From assembly GCF_050563535.1 (NCBI RefSeq), contig NZ_JBNXUO010000026.1, positions 1 to 64,000 of the forward strand: a DNA stretch of 64,000 nucleotides. The letters are read 5' to 3'. This document shows positions 1 to 8,508 of the stretch, piece by piece. A model generated the notes under the pieces. It saw nothing but the letters and a program-made list of their open reading frames with translations. It was not told where the DNA came from and did no database searches. Position numbers and translations under genes: made by a program. Numbering within the stretch: the first letter of the stretch is position 1; every line of letters begins with the position of its first letter. Source of the DNA: Falsiroseomonas sp050563535. GTDB lineage: Bacteria > Pseudomonadota > Alphaproteobacteria > Acetobacterales > Acetobacteraceae.

Positions 1-2
1 CG

Positions 3-497
3 GCCCGGGTCGCCGCGCTCGACCGGATGGCCGATGGCGTCGTCGCCTGGGGCGAGTGCGCCGTTGCGCTGGAGGACCGCCGCGCCGCCCTGCTGCTGTC
101 GGGCGCGGCCCGGCTGGCGCTGGCGGCGGTGCCGGCCGGCCTGCACGGGCTGCGCCAGGCCCTGGCGGCCCTGCCGGCGCGACTCGCGGCCGGGCAGGAC
201 CCGGTGCCCGAGATCACGGCCCTGGCCGAACGCCCGGACTGGATCCTGGATGGCTGGGACATGCTGGCCGCGCTCTGGGCCGCCTCCCCGCCCGCCGAAC
301 ACGGCATGGCGCTGCACGACGCGCTGGCGCAACTGCCCGTGCCCCCGCTGGAGGCCGAGACCTGGCCCGGCCCGGCGGCGGACTGGGACACGCTGCTGCG
401 AGGCCGCCGCCTGGTCGCCCCCCGCCCGGCCTGGGCGCGCCAGGGCCGCGGCCTGCTGATCGCCCGCAACGAACAGCTGCTGGGCATCGCCGCTTGA
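3..497 (+). CDS. C-terminal part of an unrecognised protein (cut by window edge)
   Basis: The window opens inside this gene. The frame is open from base 3 to the TGA at 495-497, giving 164 visible codons. An in-frame ATG lies at 27, but the residues before it (ARVAALDR) read as continuous coding sequence and no Shine-Dalgarno precedes it, so the true start is upstream. The visible part is rich in Ala, Leu and Arg and looks helical, with no membrane segment. I recognise no catalytic motif or family. Its stop is 5 bases before the next start, so the two genes are probably co-transcribed. No function is assigned. Confidence 0.7.
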   Translation, partial: ARVAALDRMADGVVAWGECAVALEDRRAALLLSGAARLALAAVPAGLHGLRQALAALPARLAAGQDPVPEITALAERPDWILDGWDMLAALWAASPPAEHGMALHDALAQLPVPPLEAETWPGPAADWDTLLRGRRLVAPRPAWARQGRGLLIARNEQLLGIAA

Positions 498-502
498 CGG
501 CG

Positions 503-1705
503 ATGGGCAGCACGGCGCGGCAGCTCCGCGCGGCGCTGGCGGGGGCGCCGGACGCGGCGCTCGGCCGCGTCGTCGCCATGCTGGACGGGCTGGCCGACCG
601 CGGCGAGGTGGATGCGGTGCTGGAAGGCGTCCGTCCGCGGCTGCGCGCCCTGCGCCCCGCGCGGCCGCTGCGGCTTGCGCGGATCCTGCTGCTGCCGGCG
701 GAAGGCGCGCTGGTCGCGCCGGCGGACTGGAAGGGCGCGGCGGCGCAGATCCCGCGCAACGCCATCGCCCCACTGGTCGCCGCCGTGCAGGCCGGGCTCG
801 GCCCCCTCGCCGCGGAGATCGAGGCCGCGGCCCTCGGCCACACCACCGATGATCATGACCTGGTGCGAGGGCTCGGCGCGCGGCTGTGGCCGGCGGCGGG
901 CGCGCTGCGGATCGCGGCGCCGCCGCGCGGCTGGGCGGAAGCCGGGCTGCCGGCCGCGGCGGCCGCGCCGATGCTGGATCTCTGCGCCGCGCTCTGGCGC
1001 CACGGGGTCGCGCTGTGGGCGGCGCGGGAGGCCGCGGCGGACGGGCCGCCGGATGCGCTGCTGCGGGCCGCGCTCGTGCCGCTCGCGGCGGAAGGCGCGG
1101 CGCCGCTCACCGCCGCGATGGTGGGGCTGCTGCGCCACGCCGCGCGGCCCGGGGCCATCGCCGGCCTGGCCGCCGGCCTGCATCCCGCGGCCGGTTCCGC
1201 CGCCGGGCGCGAGGTGGCGGCGATGCTGGAACAGGACGCCGCGGCCATCTCCGCCTGCGACAGCCCGGCCGCCGCCGCCAGCGCCGCCGCCGCGCTCGGC
1301 GAACGGCTCTCTGACCTGGAGGCGGTGGCGGCGGGCGGCCTTCTCGCGGGGGAGCGGAAGCGGATGGCGGCCATCCGCCGCGACGGAGCGGAAAGCTGCC
1401 GCCTGCGCTTCGACGCCGCGCTGGCATCTCGCCTGCTGCTGCCGGCGGCGCAGGCCTGCGGCGGCCCGCCCGCGGACGATGCCACGGTCGCTGCCCTGGA
1501 AGCCGCCGCGCGGGAACTGCGCCAGCTGGAAAGCGCCGGGCGGCGCCTGGGCGGGGAAGCCGCCTTCGACCGCGCCCTGCGCGACGCGGTGGCCCGGCTG
1601 ATCGCGCTCGGCGCGGCGCCCGGCGGGCTCACCCGCATCGAGATCGCGCGGATGGTGGAGATCCTGGCCGGCCCGGAGGCCGCGCTGCCCCTGCTGGCGG
1701 GCTGA
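503..1705 (+). CDS. Unrecognised alanine-rich helical protein, 400 aa
   Basis: I chose the ATG at 503, giving 400 residues; an in-frame TTG at 494 overlapping the previous stop is an alternative. The frame is also open far upstream, but that part overlaps the preceding gene and has poor amino-acid character. The protein is extremely Ala/Arg/Leu rich, looks almost wholly alpha-helical, and shows no signal peptide, transmembrane segment or recognised active-site motif. Two features stand out: the start MGSTARQLRAALAG and a central acidic stretch near residue 115 (TTDDHDLVRG). It probably forms an operon with the truncated gene upstream. It could be a lineage-specific helical-repeat protein. No function is assigned. 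Confidence 0.6.
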   Translation: MGSTARQLRAALAGAPDAALGRVVAMLDGLADRGEVDAVLEGVRPRLRALRPARPLRLARILLLPAEGALVAPADWKGAAAQIPRNAIAPLVAAVQAGLGPLAAEIEAAALGHTTDDHDLVRGLGARLWPAAGALRIAAPPRGWAEAGLPAAAAAPMLDLCAALWRHGVALWAAREAAADGPPDALLRAALVPLAAEGAAPLTAAMVGLLRHAARPGAIAGLAAGLHPAAGSAAGREVAAMLEQDAAAISACDSPAAAASAAAALGERLSDLEAVAAGGLLAGERKRMAAIRRDGAESCRLRFDAALASRLLLPAAQACGGPPADDATVAALEAAARELRQLESAGRRLGGEAAFDRALRDAVARLIALGAAPGGLTRIEIARMVEILAGPEAALPLLAG

Positions 1706-1834
1706 TCGTCGCCGGGCCGGATCATACCCGGCACACGAAGTTCATCCTGCGGCCCGCAGGGCCGAGCGGCCGGATGGCCGCCGCGTCAGGTGGCGCGCAC
1801 CGGGCCGGCGGATGCCGGCACCCGGCGCCAGGCA

Positions 1835-2299
1835 TCAGCCTTCGGCGAAGCGGGGGCCGGTGTCGGGCTGGCCCTCGGTGGTCTCGCTGCCGGCGCGCCA
1901 GCGATGGGTGGAGGCGCCGAAGGCCACCATCGTCCCCGCCTCGTCGAACACCTCCGTCCGGCAGAAGAAGATGTTGCGCCCGCGGCTGACCACGCGCCCT
2001 TCCGCCACCAGCCGCCCGCCCTTCACCTGGCCGGTGAAGCGGCAATCGAGGTCGAGCGTGACGGCGCGGCGGACATTCCCCGGCACGCTGCACCACAGCC
2101 CGGCATAGGCCGCCGCCTGGTCGATCATCGACAGCACCACCCCGCCATGGGTGATGCCGGAGCGGTTGCGGTGCCGCGGCCCGGTCTGGCAGGCGATGCG
2201 CGCATGGCCGTCGCGCCATTCGACCAGCGTGATGCCGAGCAGGTCGTGATAGGGCGAGGCGCCGGGGTCGAGGTCGGGTTCGGGTGTGCCATCGGTCAT
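1835..2299 (-). CDS. PaaI-family hotdog-fold thioesterase
   Basis: A 154-residue protein of the single-hotdog PaaI/YdiI thioesterase type, which hydrolyses acyl- or aryl-CoA thioesters in the cytoplasm. The core motif HGGVVLSMIDQAAAYA (about residues 50-65) has the HGG loop and the downstream Asp expected of the family. Strands typical of the fold follow (RRAVTLDLDCRFTGQV, then RLVAEGRVVSRGRNIFF). Its length fits the family. ATG at 2299 was preferred to a TTG five codons upstream; neither has a clear ribosome-binding site. It converges on the preceding plus-strand gene across a 129-base gap containing GGCC-type dyads. The CoA substrate cannot be told from the sequence. Confidence 0.85.
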   Translation of the reverse strand: MTDGTPEPDLDPGASPYHDLLGITLVEWRDGHARIACQTGPRHRNRSGITHGGVVLSMIDQAAAYAGLWCSVPGNVRRAVTLDLDCRFTGQVKGGRLVAEGRVVSRGRNIFFCRTEVFDEAGTMVAFGASTHRWRAGSETTEGQPDTGPRFAEG

Positions 2300-2362
2300 G
2301 CGCGCTGCGTGCAACCGCCGCGGCGCAAGGTCAAGCCATGTGGCACGGGCCGGCGCCGGCGC

Positions 2363-3229
2363 TCAGCCGATCTGCAGGTTCTGCAGGCTCTCCTCCAGTT
2401 CCTGGAAGCTCGGCATCGAATGGCTCGGCGCCATCTTGCGGCCCGTCTCCACCGCCACCTGCGGTGCGTTGCCGTGCAGATGCGCCACCAGCACGGCGCG
2501 GATCACCTCGAAATACTTCGCCTCCTCCTCCACCACGCCCTTCAGCCGCGTCGCCATCGGGCCCATCAGTCCATAGGCCAGCAGCACGCCGAGGAAGGTG
2601 CCCACCAGCGCGCCGCCGATCATCTTGCCCAGCACGGAAGGCGGCTGGTCGATCGAGCCCATCGTCTTGATGACGCCGAGCACGGCGGCGACGATGCCGA
2701 GCGCGGGCAGCGCATCGGCGATGTTCTGCAGCGCGTGGGAGGGGTGGAGCTCCTCCTCCTTCAGCTTCTTCAGCTCCCGCGCCATCACGTCCTCGATCTG
2801 GTGCGGGTCGTCGGCGTTCATCCCGATCATGCGCAGGTAGTCGCAGATCATCGTCACCGCGTGGTGGTCGGCGGCGATCTTCGGGAATTTCTGGAAGGCC
2901 GCGCTCTCCTGCGGGCGCTCGATATGCGCCTCCAGCGCCATCGCGCCCTTCTGCTGCGCCAGCCGCACGAACCAGTAGAGCAGCGACAGCATCTCCACGT
3001 AGTCGGACTTGTGGTAGCGCGCGCCCTTCATGATCTTCCCGAAGCCCGCCATCGTGTGCTTGATGTCGTGCATGCTGTTCGACATGACGAATGCGCCGAT
3101 GGCGGCGCCGCCGATCATCATCATCTCGAAGGGCAGCGCGCCGATGATGATGCCGAACTTGCCGCCGGCGATCAGGTAGCCGCCGAACACCATCACCAGC
3201 AGGAAGCCGAAGCCCGCGATCGCCATCAT
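2363..3229 (-). CDS. motA: Flagellar motor stator protein MotA
   Basis: A 288-residue inner-membrane protein that forms the ion-conducting stator ring around MotB and drives flagellar rotation. Four hydrophobic segments are visible: two at the N-terminus (about 1-50) and two around 170-225. The third contains DALPALGIVAAVLGVIKT, the conserved MotA segment with the functionally important Pro. Between segments 2 and 3 is the large charged cytoplasmic domain. The start ATG (3229) overlaps the motB stop in an ATGA arrangement, so translation is probably coupled. The order motB then motA reverses the E. coli order. No other flagellar or chemotaxis gene is adjacent. Confidence 0.95.
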   Translation of the reverse strand: MMAIAGFGFLLVMVFGGYLIAGGKFGIIIGALPFEMMMIGGAAIGAFVMSNSMHDIKHTMAGFGKIMKGARYHKSDYVEMLSLLYWFVRLAQQKGAMALEAHIERPQESAAFQKFPKIAADHHAVTMICDYLRMIGMNADDPHQIEDVMARELKKLKEEELHPSHALQNIADALPALGIVAAVLGVIKTMGSIDQPPSVLGKMIGGALVGTFLGVLLAYGLMGPMATRLKGVVEEEAKYFEVIRAVLVAHLHGNAPQVAVETGRKMAPSHSMPSFQELEESLQNLQIG

Positions 3230-4260
3230 GGGGCGCGACCCTCCGCCCCCGCATCCGCCCGGCGGATCAGGGTGATGGCGACGCGCCGGTTCGCCGCCGC
3301 CGCGGGCTGGTCGGGCAGCAGCGGCTGGCGTTCGGCATAGCCCGCGACGCTGCGGATCCGCGCCTCCGGCAGGCCGGCCTCCACCAGCAGCCGGCGCGTG
3401 GCGTTGGCGCGTTCCGCCGAGAGGTCCCAGTTCGAGCGGTCGGTGCCACCGCGGAAGGGCGTGGCGTCGGTGTGGCCGGTGACGGCGACCGGGTTGTCCA
3501 GCCGCGCCGCCACCGCCGCGACGCGGCCCACCAGCAGGCGCGCGCGCTCGTTCGGCGCGCTGCCGCCCAGCGCGAACATCGGCTGGCGCTCCGCGTCGAG
3601 GAGTTGGATGCGCAGCCCCTCCGGCGACTGCTCGATCAGCAGCTGCCGCGCGAGGTCGGCCAGCGCCGGGTCCTGGGAGACGGCCTGACGGATCTCCTCC
3701 GCCGCGCGGGCGAAAGCCTCCCGCTCGCGCCGGGCGGCCTCGGCGCGGAGTTCCGCATCCGACAGGCGGCGTGGGTCGGGGGCGGCGCGGGGGTCCGCAT
3801 CGCCGGGCGGGGCATCGGCGCGGGCGGTGCGGACCCGGCGCGGATCGGCCTCCTCGTCGTCGCCCTCGGGCCCGTCGCGGCGGGGGACGGGCCGCGCGGC
3901 GTTCGGCACGTCCTCCTCCACCTCGACATCCGGCAGCACGGGGACGGGGCCGGTCTGGAGGCGGATGGCGCCGGCGTTCTGCGTCATCGGTTCCGATTCG
4001 TGGGGCGTGCGCCCGCCGAAGGGCTGGCCCGACCCGGTGGTCGTGCGGCCCATGACGTTGGTGGGGGCGAAGAAGTCGGCGATGCCGCGGCGCTGTTCCT
4101 CCGTCGTGGCGTTCAGCAGCCACATCAGCAGGAAGAAGGCCATCATCGCCGTGACGAAATCGGCATAGGCCACCTTCCAGGCGCCGCCATGGTGGCCGTG
4201 CCCGCCTTCCTCCACCTTCTTCAGGACGATCGTCGCCCCGCCGTTCCGGCCCTTCGCCAT
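3226..4260 (-). CDS. motB: Flagellar motor stator protein MotB
   Basis: A 344-residue partner of MotA that anchors the stator to peptidoglycan. A basic N-terminus is followed by one transmembrane helix at about 30-52, with the ion-binding Asp as residue 34 (VAYADFVTAMMAFFLLMWLL). A long Pro/Arg/Asp/Glu-rich linker (about 80-190) separates it from an OmpA-type peptidoglycan-binding domain at about 215-335, with VTGHTDATPF and NWDLSAERANATRRLL. An aromatic residue preceding the critical Asp by two positions is usual in proton-driven stators. The linker is unusually long and charged. The gene ends inside the motA start, and the regulator gene upstream is 62 bases away on the same strand. Confidence 0.95.
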   Translation of the reverse strand: MAKGRNGGATIVLKKVEEGGHGHHGGAWKVAYADFVTAMMAFFLLMWLLNATTEEQRRGIADFFAPTNVMGRTTTGSGQPFGGRTPHESEPMTQNAGAIRLQTGPVPVLPDVEVEEDVPNAARPVPRRDGPEGDDEEADPRRVRTARADAPPGDADPRAAPDPRRLSDAELRAEAARREREAFARAAEEIRQAVSQDPALADLARQLLIEQSPEGLRIQLLDAERQPMFALGGSAPNERARLLVGRVAAVAARLDNPVAVTGHTDATPFRGGTDRSNWDLSAERANATRRLLVEAGLPEARIRSVAGYAERQPLLPDQPAAAANRRVAITLIRRADAGAEGRAP

Positions 4261-4322
4261 GCGGCCGGTATGCCGCGGGCCGGGTTAAGCGGGGGCTAAG
4301 CCCGCTTCGCCCGCGCGATGTG

Positions 4323-5723
4323 CTACCCGCGCCTGGCCGGCACGAAGCGCCAGGGCGCTGCGCTGTCCTCGTTGGGGTCGAGCGCCAGCCGGTGCTCCAG
4401 CGGGGGGAAGGCGCGGGACCGGCAGTCGGCGCGGTCGCAGAGCCGGCAGGACAGGCCGATGCCCACCGCCGCGCCCGCGAGGTCCAGCCCGTCCGCATAG
4501 ACCACCTCGGCGGCGCGGGAGATGTCGCAGCCCATCGCCACCACATGCACCGGCGCGGGTTCGCCCCAGCGCGTGATCGGCGCCGCGATGGCGCGCGCGA
4601 AGCACAGGAAGGTGGCCCCGTCCGGCAGCTGCGCCACCTGCACGCGCGTCGTCCCCGGGCTTTCGAAGGCGCGGTGGACCACCCATTTCGGGCAGGACCC
4701 GCCGAAGCGCGCGAAGGGGAACCCGGCGGCGGAGAAGCGCTTGTCCACGTTGCCGGCGGGGTCGACGCGCAGGAAGAAGAAGGGCACGCCGCGCGCGCCA
4801 TCCCGCTGCAGCGTGGACAGCCGGTGCGCCGCCTGTTCGAAGCTGACGCCGAAGCGCGCGGCCAGCGCCTCCACCTCGTGCCGCAGGTCCCGCGCGGCGG
4901 CGAGGAAGGCGGCATAGGGCATCAGCAGCGCGGCGGCGGCGTAGTTCAGCAGGCCGAGCCGGATCAGCGCCGCGGCTTCCGCCGTGCTCGGCTCCGCAGG
5001 CGCGATCGCGGCTTCCACCGCGTCGCGCGCCTCCAGCAGCATCAGCTGGAAGGCCAGCTGGAAGCCCCGGCTTTCCCGCGGCAGCGATTCCGACAAGTCC
5101 AGCCGGCGCGACGCCGGGTCGTAGCGCCGCAGCGCGCCGTCCAGCGCGCCCACATGCACCGTGACCCCATGCGTGCGGCGCAGCCTCTCGGCGATGGCGT
5201 GGTTCATCTCGGCGGGGCTTGCCCGCAGGTCGCCGCCGATCCGCTCGGCCACCTCCTCCAGCGCGCGGAAGTGGTTGGCGCGGTCGTGGAAGAAGTCGCG
5301 CGCCTCCTCGTTCGGCAGCAGCAGGCGTCGCCCCGTCGGCAGCGCGATGCCCGACGCATCCTCCCGCGCGACGCGCCAGGCGCGGTAGAGCGCGAGCACC
5401 GCGCGCGCCGCGTTGGGCGCGCCCGCGGCAAGCGTCGCGACCTCCGCCTCCGGCACGGTCTCGAGCCCGAGCAGCGGGTCGGACAGCACTTCCCGCAGGC
5501 CGGCTTCCACCTGCCGCTCGCGCGATCCCGACAACGCCGCGAGATCCACGGCCAGCGTCTCGCCGAGCTTGATCAGCAGGCTGGCGGTCACCACGCGCTG
5601 GTCGTGCTCGATCAGGTTCAGGTAGCTGGCGGAGATGCCGAGCCGGGCGGCCAGGCCCTGCTGCGTCAGGCCACGCTCCATGCGCAGGCGACGGACCGTG
5701 CGGCCGATCAGCGGGCGAGACAT
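4323..5723 (-). CDS. RamB/ScfR-type XRE-family regulator of acyl metabolism
   Basis: A 466-residue transcription factor of the XRE plus IrrE-like plus DUF2083 family (RamB, PrpR, ScfR), which senses short-chain acyl-CoA status and controls glyoxylate or propionate genes. A helix-turn-helix lies at about 7-62 (LTQQGLAARLGISASYLN). The central region corresponds to the IrrE-like domain but lacks the HExxH zinc-protease signature (RGFQLAFQLMLLEARDA), as in RamB-type regulators. The C-terminus carries the conserved cysteines CRLCDRADCRSRAFPP. It is divergent from isocitrate lyase, the classic RamB target in Corynebacterium, so aceA control and autoregulation are the likely role. AAAGGA lies 8 bases before the ATG. 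Confidence 0.88.
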   Translation of the reverse strand: MSRPLIGRTVRRLRMERGLTQQGLAARLGISASYLNLIEHDQRVVTASLLIKLGETLAVDLAALSGSRERQVEAGLREVLSDPLLGLETVPEAEVATLAAGAPNAARAVLALYRAWRVAREDASGIALPTGRRLLLPNEEARDFFHDRANHFRALEEVAERIGGDLRASPAEMNHAIAERLRRTHGVTVHVGALDGALRRYDPASRRLDLSESLPRESRGFQLAFQLMLLEARDAVEAAIAPAEPSTAEAAALIRLGLLNYAAAALLMPYAAFLAAARDLRHEVEALAARFGVSFEQAAHRLSTLQRDGARGVPFFFLRVDPAGNVDKRFSAAGFPFARFGGSCPKWVVHRAFESPGTTRVQVAQLPDGATFLCFARAIAAPITRWGEPAPVHVVAMGCDISRAAEVVYADGLDLAGAAVGIGLSCRLCDRADCRSRAFPPLEHRLALDPNEDSAAPWRFVPARRG

Positions 5724-5874
5724 TCTTTTCGTCCTTTACAAAATCAGGACCAGGACCGGTCAAGCGGGCCACTTCATTGCCGCTTCGGGGGGAGGATCGC
5801 GGCTGAACTTCGGCAGCGCAATGTGAATTATTCACTCGCGCCGCGGATGTGATCCCGGCGGCGAGGAGCCCCAG
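5724..5874. promoter_or_regulatory. Divergent regulatory region of the regulator and aceA
   Basis: This 151-base spacer is clearly more AT-rich than its surroundings and must hold both promoters. At 5823-5835 there is a perfect interrupted palindrome, GTGAAT-T-ATTCAC, about 40 bases before the aceA start. A weak sigma70-like pair CTGAAC (5803-5808) and AATTAT (5826-5831), 17 bases apart, would place the palindrome over the -10 element. At 5735-5744, next to the regulator start, is TTTACAAAAT, which resembles the TTTGCAAA-like sites I recall for RamB/PrpR regulators. These assignments are inference from position and symmetry. Confidence 0.5.
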
Positions 5875-7209
5875 ATGACCCGTCCCACCCCCTCTCCCAC
5901 CCTCTCCCCGGACGGCGCCGGCTTCGGCGGCGCGCCGCAGCCGGGCCGCTTCGACGGCATCCGCCGCGACTACGGCCCGGCCGATGTCGCCCGCCTCGCC
6001 GGGTCCTTCCGCGTGCAGCACACGCTGGCCGACATGGGCGCGCGGCGGCTGTGGCAGCTGCTGAAGTCCGAGCCCTTCGTGAACACCCTCGGCGCGCTCA
6101 CCGGCATGCAGGCGGTGCAGCAGGTGAAAGCCGGGCTGAAGGCGATCTACCTGTCGGGCTGGCAGGTGGCGGCGGATGCGAACACCGGCGGGCAGATGTA
6201 TCCGGATCAGTCGCTCTACCCCGTCGATTCCGTCCCCGATGTCGTCCGCCGCATCAACAACGCGCTGCGCCGCTGCGACCAGATCGCGGTGCAGGAGGGC
6301 AAGGGCGACGCGACGCACTGGATGGCCCCGATCGTCGCCGATGCGGAAGCCGGGTTTGGCGGCGCGCTGAACGCCTTCGAACTCATGCGCGCCATGATCG
6401 CGGCCGGCGCCGCGGGCGTGCATTTCGAGGACCAGCTGAGCAGCGAGAAGAAGTGCGGCCATCTCGGCGGGAAGGTGCTGGTGCCGATCGCCCAGCACAT
6501 TCGCACGCTGAACGCCGCCCGGCTGGCCGCCGACGTGGAGGGCGTGCCGACCGTGCTGCTGTGCCGGACGGACGCCGAATCGGCGCAGCTGCTGACCAGC
6601 GACGTGGACGAGCGCGACCGCCCCTTCCTGAGCGGGGAGCGCACGCCGGAAGGCTTCTTCCGCATCAAGCCCGGCGCCGGCAAGGACTACGCCATCGCGC
6701 GCAGCCTGGCCTACGCCCCCTATGCCGACCTGCTGTGGTGGGAGACGAGCGACCCCGACCTCGACGACGCGCGCGCCTTCGCCGAGGCCATTCACCGCGA
6801 GTTCCCGGGGAAGATGCTGGCCTACAACTGCTCCCCCAGCTTCAACTGGCAGCGCAAGATGGGCGTCGAGGCCGCGGCGCGCTTCCAGCGCGAGATCGGC
6901 GCGATGGGCTACAGGTTCCAGTTCGTCACGCTCGCCGGCTTCCACAGCCTGAACCTGTCCATGTTCAAGCTGGCCCGCGGCTATGCCGAGCGCGGGATGG
7001 GCGCCTATTCGGAACTGCAACAGGCCGAATTCGCCGCCGAGGCCGAGGGCTTCACCGCCATCCGCCACCAGCGCGAGGTGGGGGTCGGCTATTTCGACGC
7101 GGTCGCAACCGCGGCCAGCGGCGGCCAAGCCAGCACCACCGCGCTCGCGACCTCAACCGAGGCCGCGCAGTTCGACCATGGCGCGAAGCGGCCCGCGCCC
7201 GCGCATTGA
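5875..7209 (+). CDS. aceA: Isocitrate lyase
   Basis: A 444-residue enzyme cleaving isocitrate to glyoxylate and succinate, the first step of the glyoxylate shunt, needed for growth on acetate or fatty acids. The active-site signature KKCGH is at 192-196 with Cys194 as the catalytic cysteine (SSEKKCGHLGGK). Other expected segments include GWQVAADANTGGQMYPDQSLYP, quoted here only in part as WQVAADANTGG, and YNCSPSFNW near residue 318. GAGGAG lies 7 bases before the ATG. It is divergent from a RamB-type regulator and is followed 36 bases later by a small gene probably on the same transcript. No malate synthase is present in the window. Confidence 0.97.
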   Translation: MTRPTPSPTLSPDGAGFGGAPQPGRFDGIRRDYGPADVARLAGSFRVQHTLADMGARRLWQLLKSEPFVNTLGALTGMQAVQQVKAGLKAIYLSGWQVAADANTGGQMYPDQSLYPVDSVPDVVRRINNALRRCDQIAVQEGKGDATHWMAPIVADAEAGFGGALNAFELMRAMIAAGAAGVHFEDQLSSEKKCGHLGGKVLVPIAQHIRTLNAARLAADVEGVPTVLLCRTDAESAQLLTSDVDERDRPFLSGERTPEGFFRIKPGAGKDYAIARSLAYAPYADLLWWETSDPDLDDARAFAEAIHREFPGKMLAYNCSPSFNWQRKMGVEAAARFQREIGAMGYRFQFVTLAGFHSLNLSMFKLARGYAERGMGAYSELQQAEFAAEAEGFTAIRHQREVGVGYFDAVATAASGGQASTTALATSTEAAQFDHGAKRPAPAH

Positions 7210-7245
7210 CCCTCCACGCCCCGCCCGCAACGCAGGAGAACCGCG

Positions 7246-7467
7246 ATGAACGACGACACCCATGACGACGGCCTGGTGCATTCCCATGGATGGGCGACGG
7301 AGCCGCCCCCAAGCGTCGGGCGGCTGCTGCGCCCGGCCGATGGCGATCCAGCCATCGCGACGCCCGACATCGCCGCGGCGATGTCCGTGAAGCAGGACCA
7401 TGACGACGGCCTGGTGCACGGCCATGGCTGGGCCTGCGCCGACCGTGGCCGCATGCGCCACGCCTGA
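7246..7467 (+). CDS. Small acidic His/Asp protein with duplicated motif, 73 aa
   Basis: A 73-residue protein 36 bases after aceA, with a good ribosome-binding site (AGGAGA, 7 bases before ATG). It contains the same 12-residue motif twice: HDDGLVHSHGWA at 6-17 and HDDGLVHGHGWA at 52-63, joined by a Pro/Ala-rich spacer. The repeats are also nearly identical as DNA, indicating an internal duplication kept under selection. There is no signal peptide or membrane segment. Clustered His and Asp suggest metal binding or a short docking peptide, but I do not recognise the family. Co-transcription with aceA suggests a role linked to acetate or glyoxylate metabolism (inference). Confidence 0.7.
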   Translation: MNDDTHDDGLVHSHGWATEPPPSVGRLLRPADGDPAIATPDIAAAMSVKQDHDDGLVHGHGWACADRGRMRHA

Positions 7468-7476
7468 CGCCGCCGG

Positions 7477-7514
7477 CCCCGCCACCTCCTCCCGTCGCGG
7501 GGGAGGGGGCGGGG
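7477..7514. terminator. Bidirectional hairpin between convergent genes
   Basis: CCCCGCC at 7477-7483 pairs exactly with GGCGGGG at 7508-7514, and the inner CCTCCTCCC can pair with the GGGGGAGG stretch, giving a long GC hairpin. It lies exactly between the end of the aceA transcript and the end of the minus-strand dehydratase gene. There is no clear T tract on either side, so termination may need Rho or rely on the stem alone. Confidence 0.5.
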
Positions 7515-7521
7515 TTCTGCG

Positions 7522-8508
7522 TCAGCCGCCCGCCGCCAGCGCCTCGGCGAAGACCTTCGGGTCCACGTTGCCGCCGCTGACCACCACGCCCAGCGTCTTC
7601 CCGCGCGCCTCCACCTTTCCCGCCAGCACCGCCGCCAGCGCCACCGCGCCGCCGGGTTCCGCCACGACCTTCAGGTGCTCGAAGGCGAAGCGCATGGCGC
7701 GGAACACCTCCGCCCGCGTCACCACGACGCCGCCCGCCAGCCGCGGCAGGTTCACCGCGAAGGTCAGCGCGCCAGGGCGCATCGACAGCAGCGCGTCGCA
7801 CAGCGTCTCGCCCGTGCCGTCATTGGCGATGCGCACCCCGGCTTCCAGGCTGCGGCGCGTGTCGTCCCACCCCTCCGGCTCCACCGCATGGACCCGCGTG
7901 TTCGGGGAGGCGCCTTCCACTGCCAGCGCGCAGCCCGCGATCAGCCCGCCCCCGCCGGTGCAGACCGCCATCGCGTCCAGCCCGAGGCCCGCCGCCGCCG
8001 CATCCTCGATCAGTTCCAGCGCCAGCGTGCCCTGGCCCGCGATCACGTCCGGATGGTCGAAGGGCGGCAGCAGGGTGGCGCCGCGCTCCGCCGCCAGGCG
8101 CTCGGCCAGCATCTCGCGGTCGGTCGTCCGGCGGTCGAAGAAGGCGATCTCGGCGCCCCAGCGGCGCGTGCCTTCCACCTTGATGGCGGGGGCGTCGGAC
8201 GGCATGGCGACCAGGGCGGGCATCCCCAGCATCGCCGCCGCGCAGGACACCGCCTGGCCGTGGTTGCCGGAAGAATGCGTCACCACGCCCCGCGCCCGCT
8301 GCGCCTCCGGCAGCCGCAGCGCGGCATTGGTCGCGCCGCGCAGCTTGAAGCTGCCGGTCCGCTGCAACGGTTCGGGCTTCACCAGCACCGTGCCGCCGGC
8401 GATCTCGTCCAGCAGGCGGTGGCGCAGCATCGGCGTGCGCACGACATGCGGCGCGATGCGCGCCGCCGCCGCCTGCACATCCGCGAATCCGGGAAGCGGG
8501 GTGTTCAT
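7522..8508 (-). CDS. PLP-dependent threonine/serine dehydratase-like enzyme
   Basis: A 328-residue fold-type II PLP enzyme of the threonine dehydratase / serine racemase / hydroxyaspartate dehydratase group. The PLP lysine is Lys55 in GSFKLRGATNA. SSGNHGQAVSCAA and the phosphate-binding loop CTGGGGLIAGCAL are both present. There is no C-terminal ACT regulatory domain, so it is a catabolic or racemase-like type rather than feedback-regulated IlvA. Its start overlaps the stop of the upstream FAD amino-acid oxidase (ATGA), so the two form an operon. Together they suggest degradation of a D- or hydroxy-amino acid. The substrate cannot be settled from sequence. Confidence 0.88.
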   Translation of the reverse strand: MNTPLPGFADVQAAAARIAPHVVRTPMLRHRLLDEIAGGTVLVKPEPLQRTGSFKLRGATNAALRLPEAQRARGVVTHSSGNHGQAVSCAAAMLGMPALVAMPSDAPAIKVEGTRRWGAEIAFFDRRTTDREMLAERLAAERGATLLPPFDHPDVIAGQGTLALELIEDAAAAGLGLDAMAVCTGGGGLIAGCALAVEGASPNTRVHAVEPEGWDDTRRSLEAGVRIANDGTGETLCDALLSMRPGALTFAVNLPRLAGGVVVTRAEVFRAMRFAFEHLKVVAEPGGAVALAAVLAGKVEARGKTLGVVVSGGNVDPKVFAEALAAGG

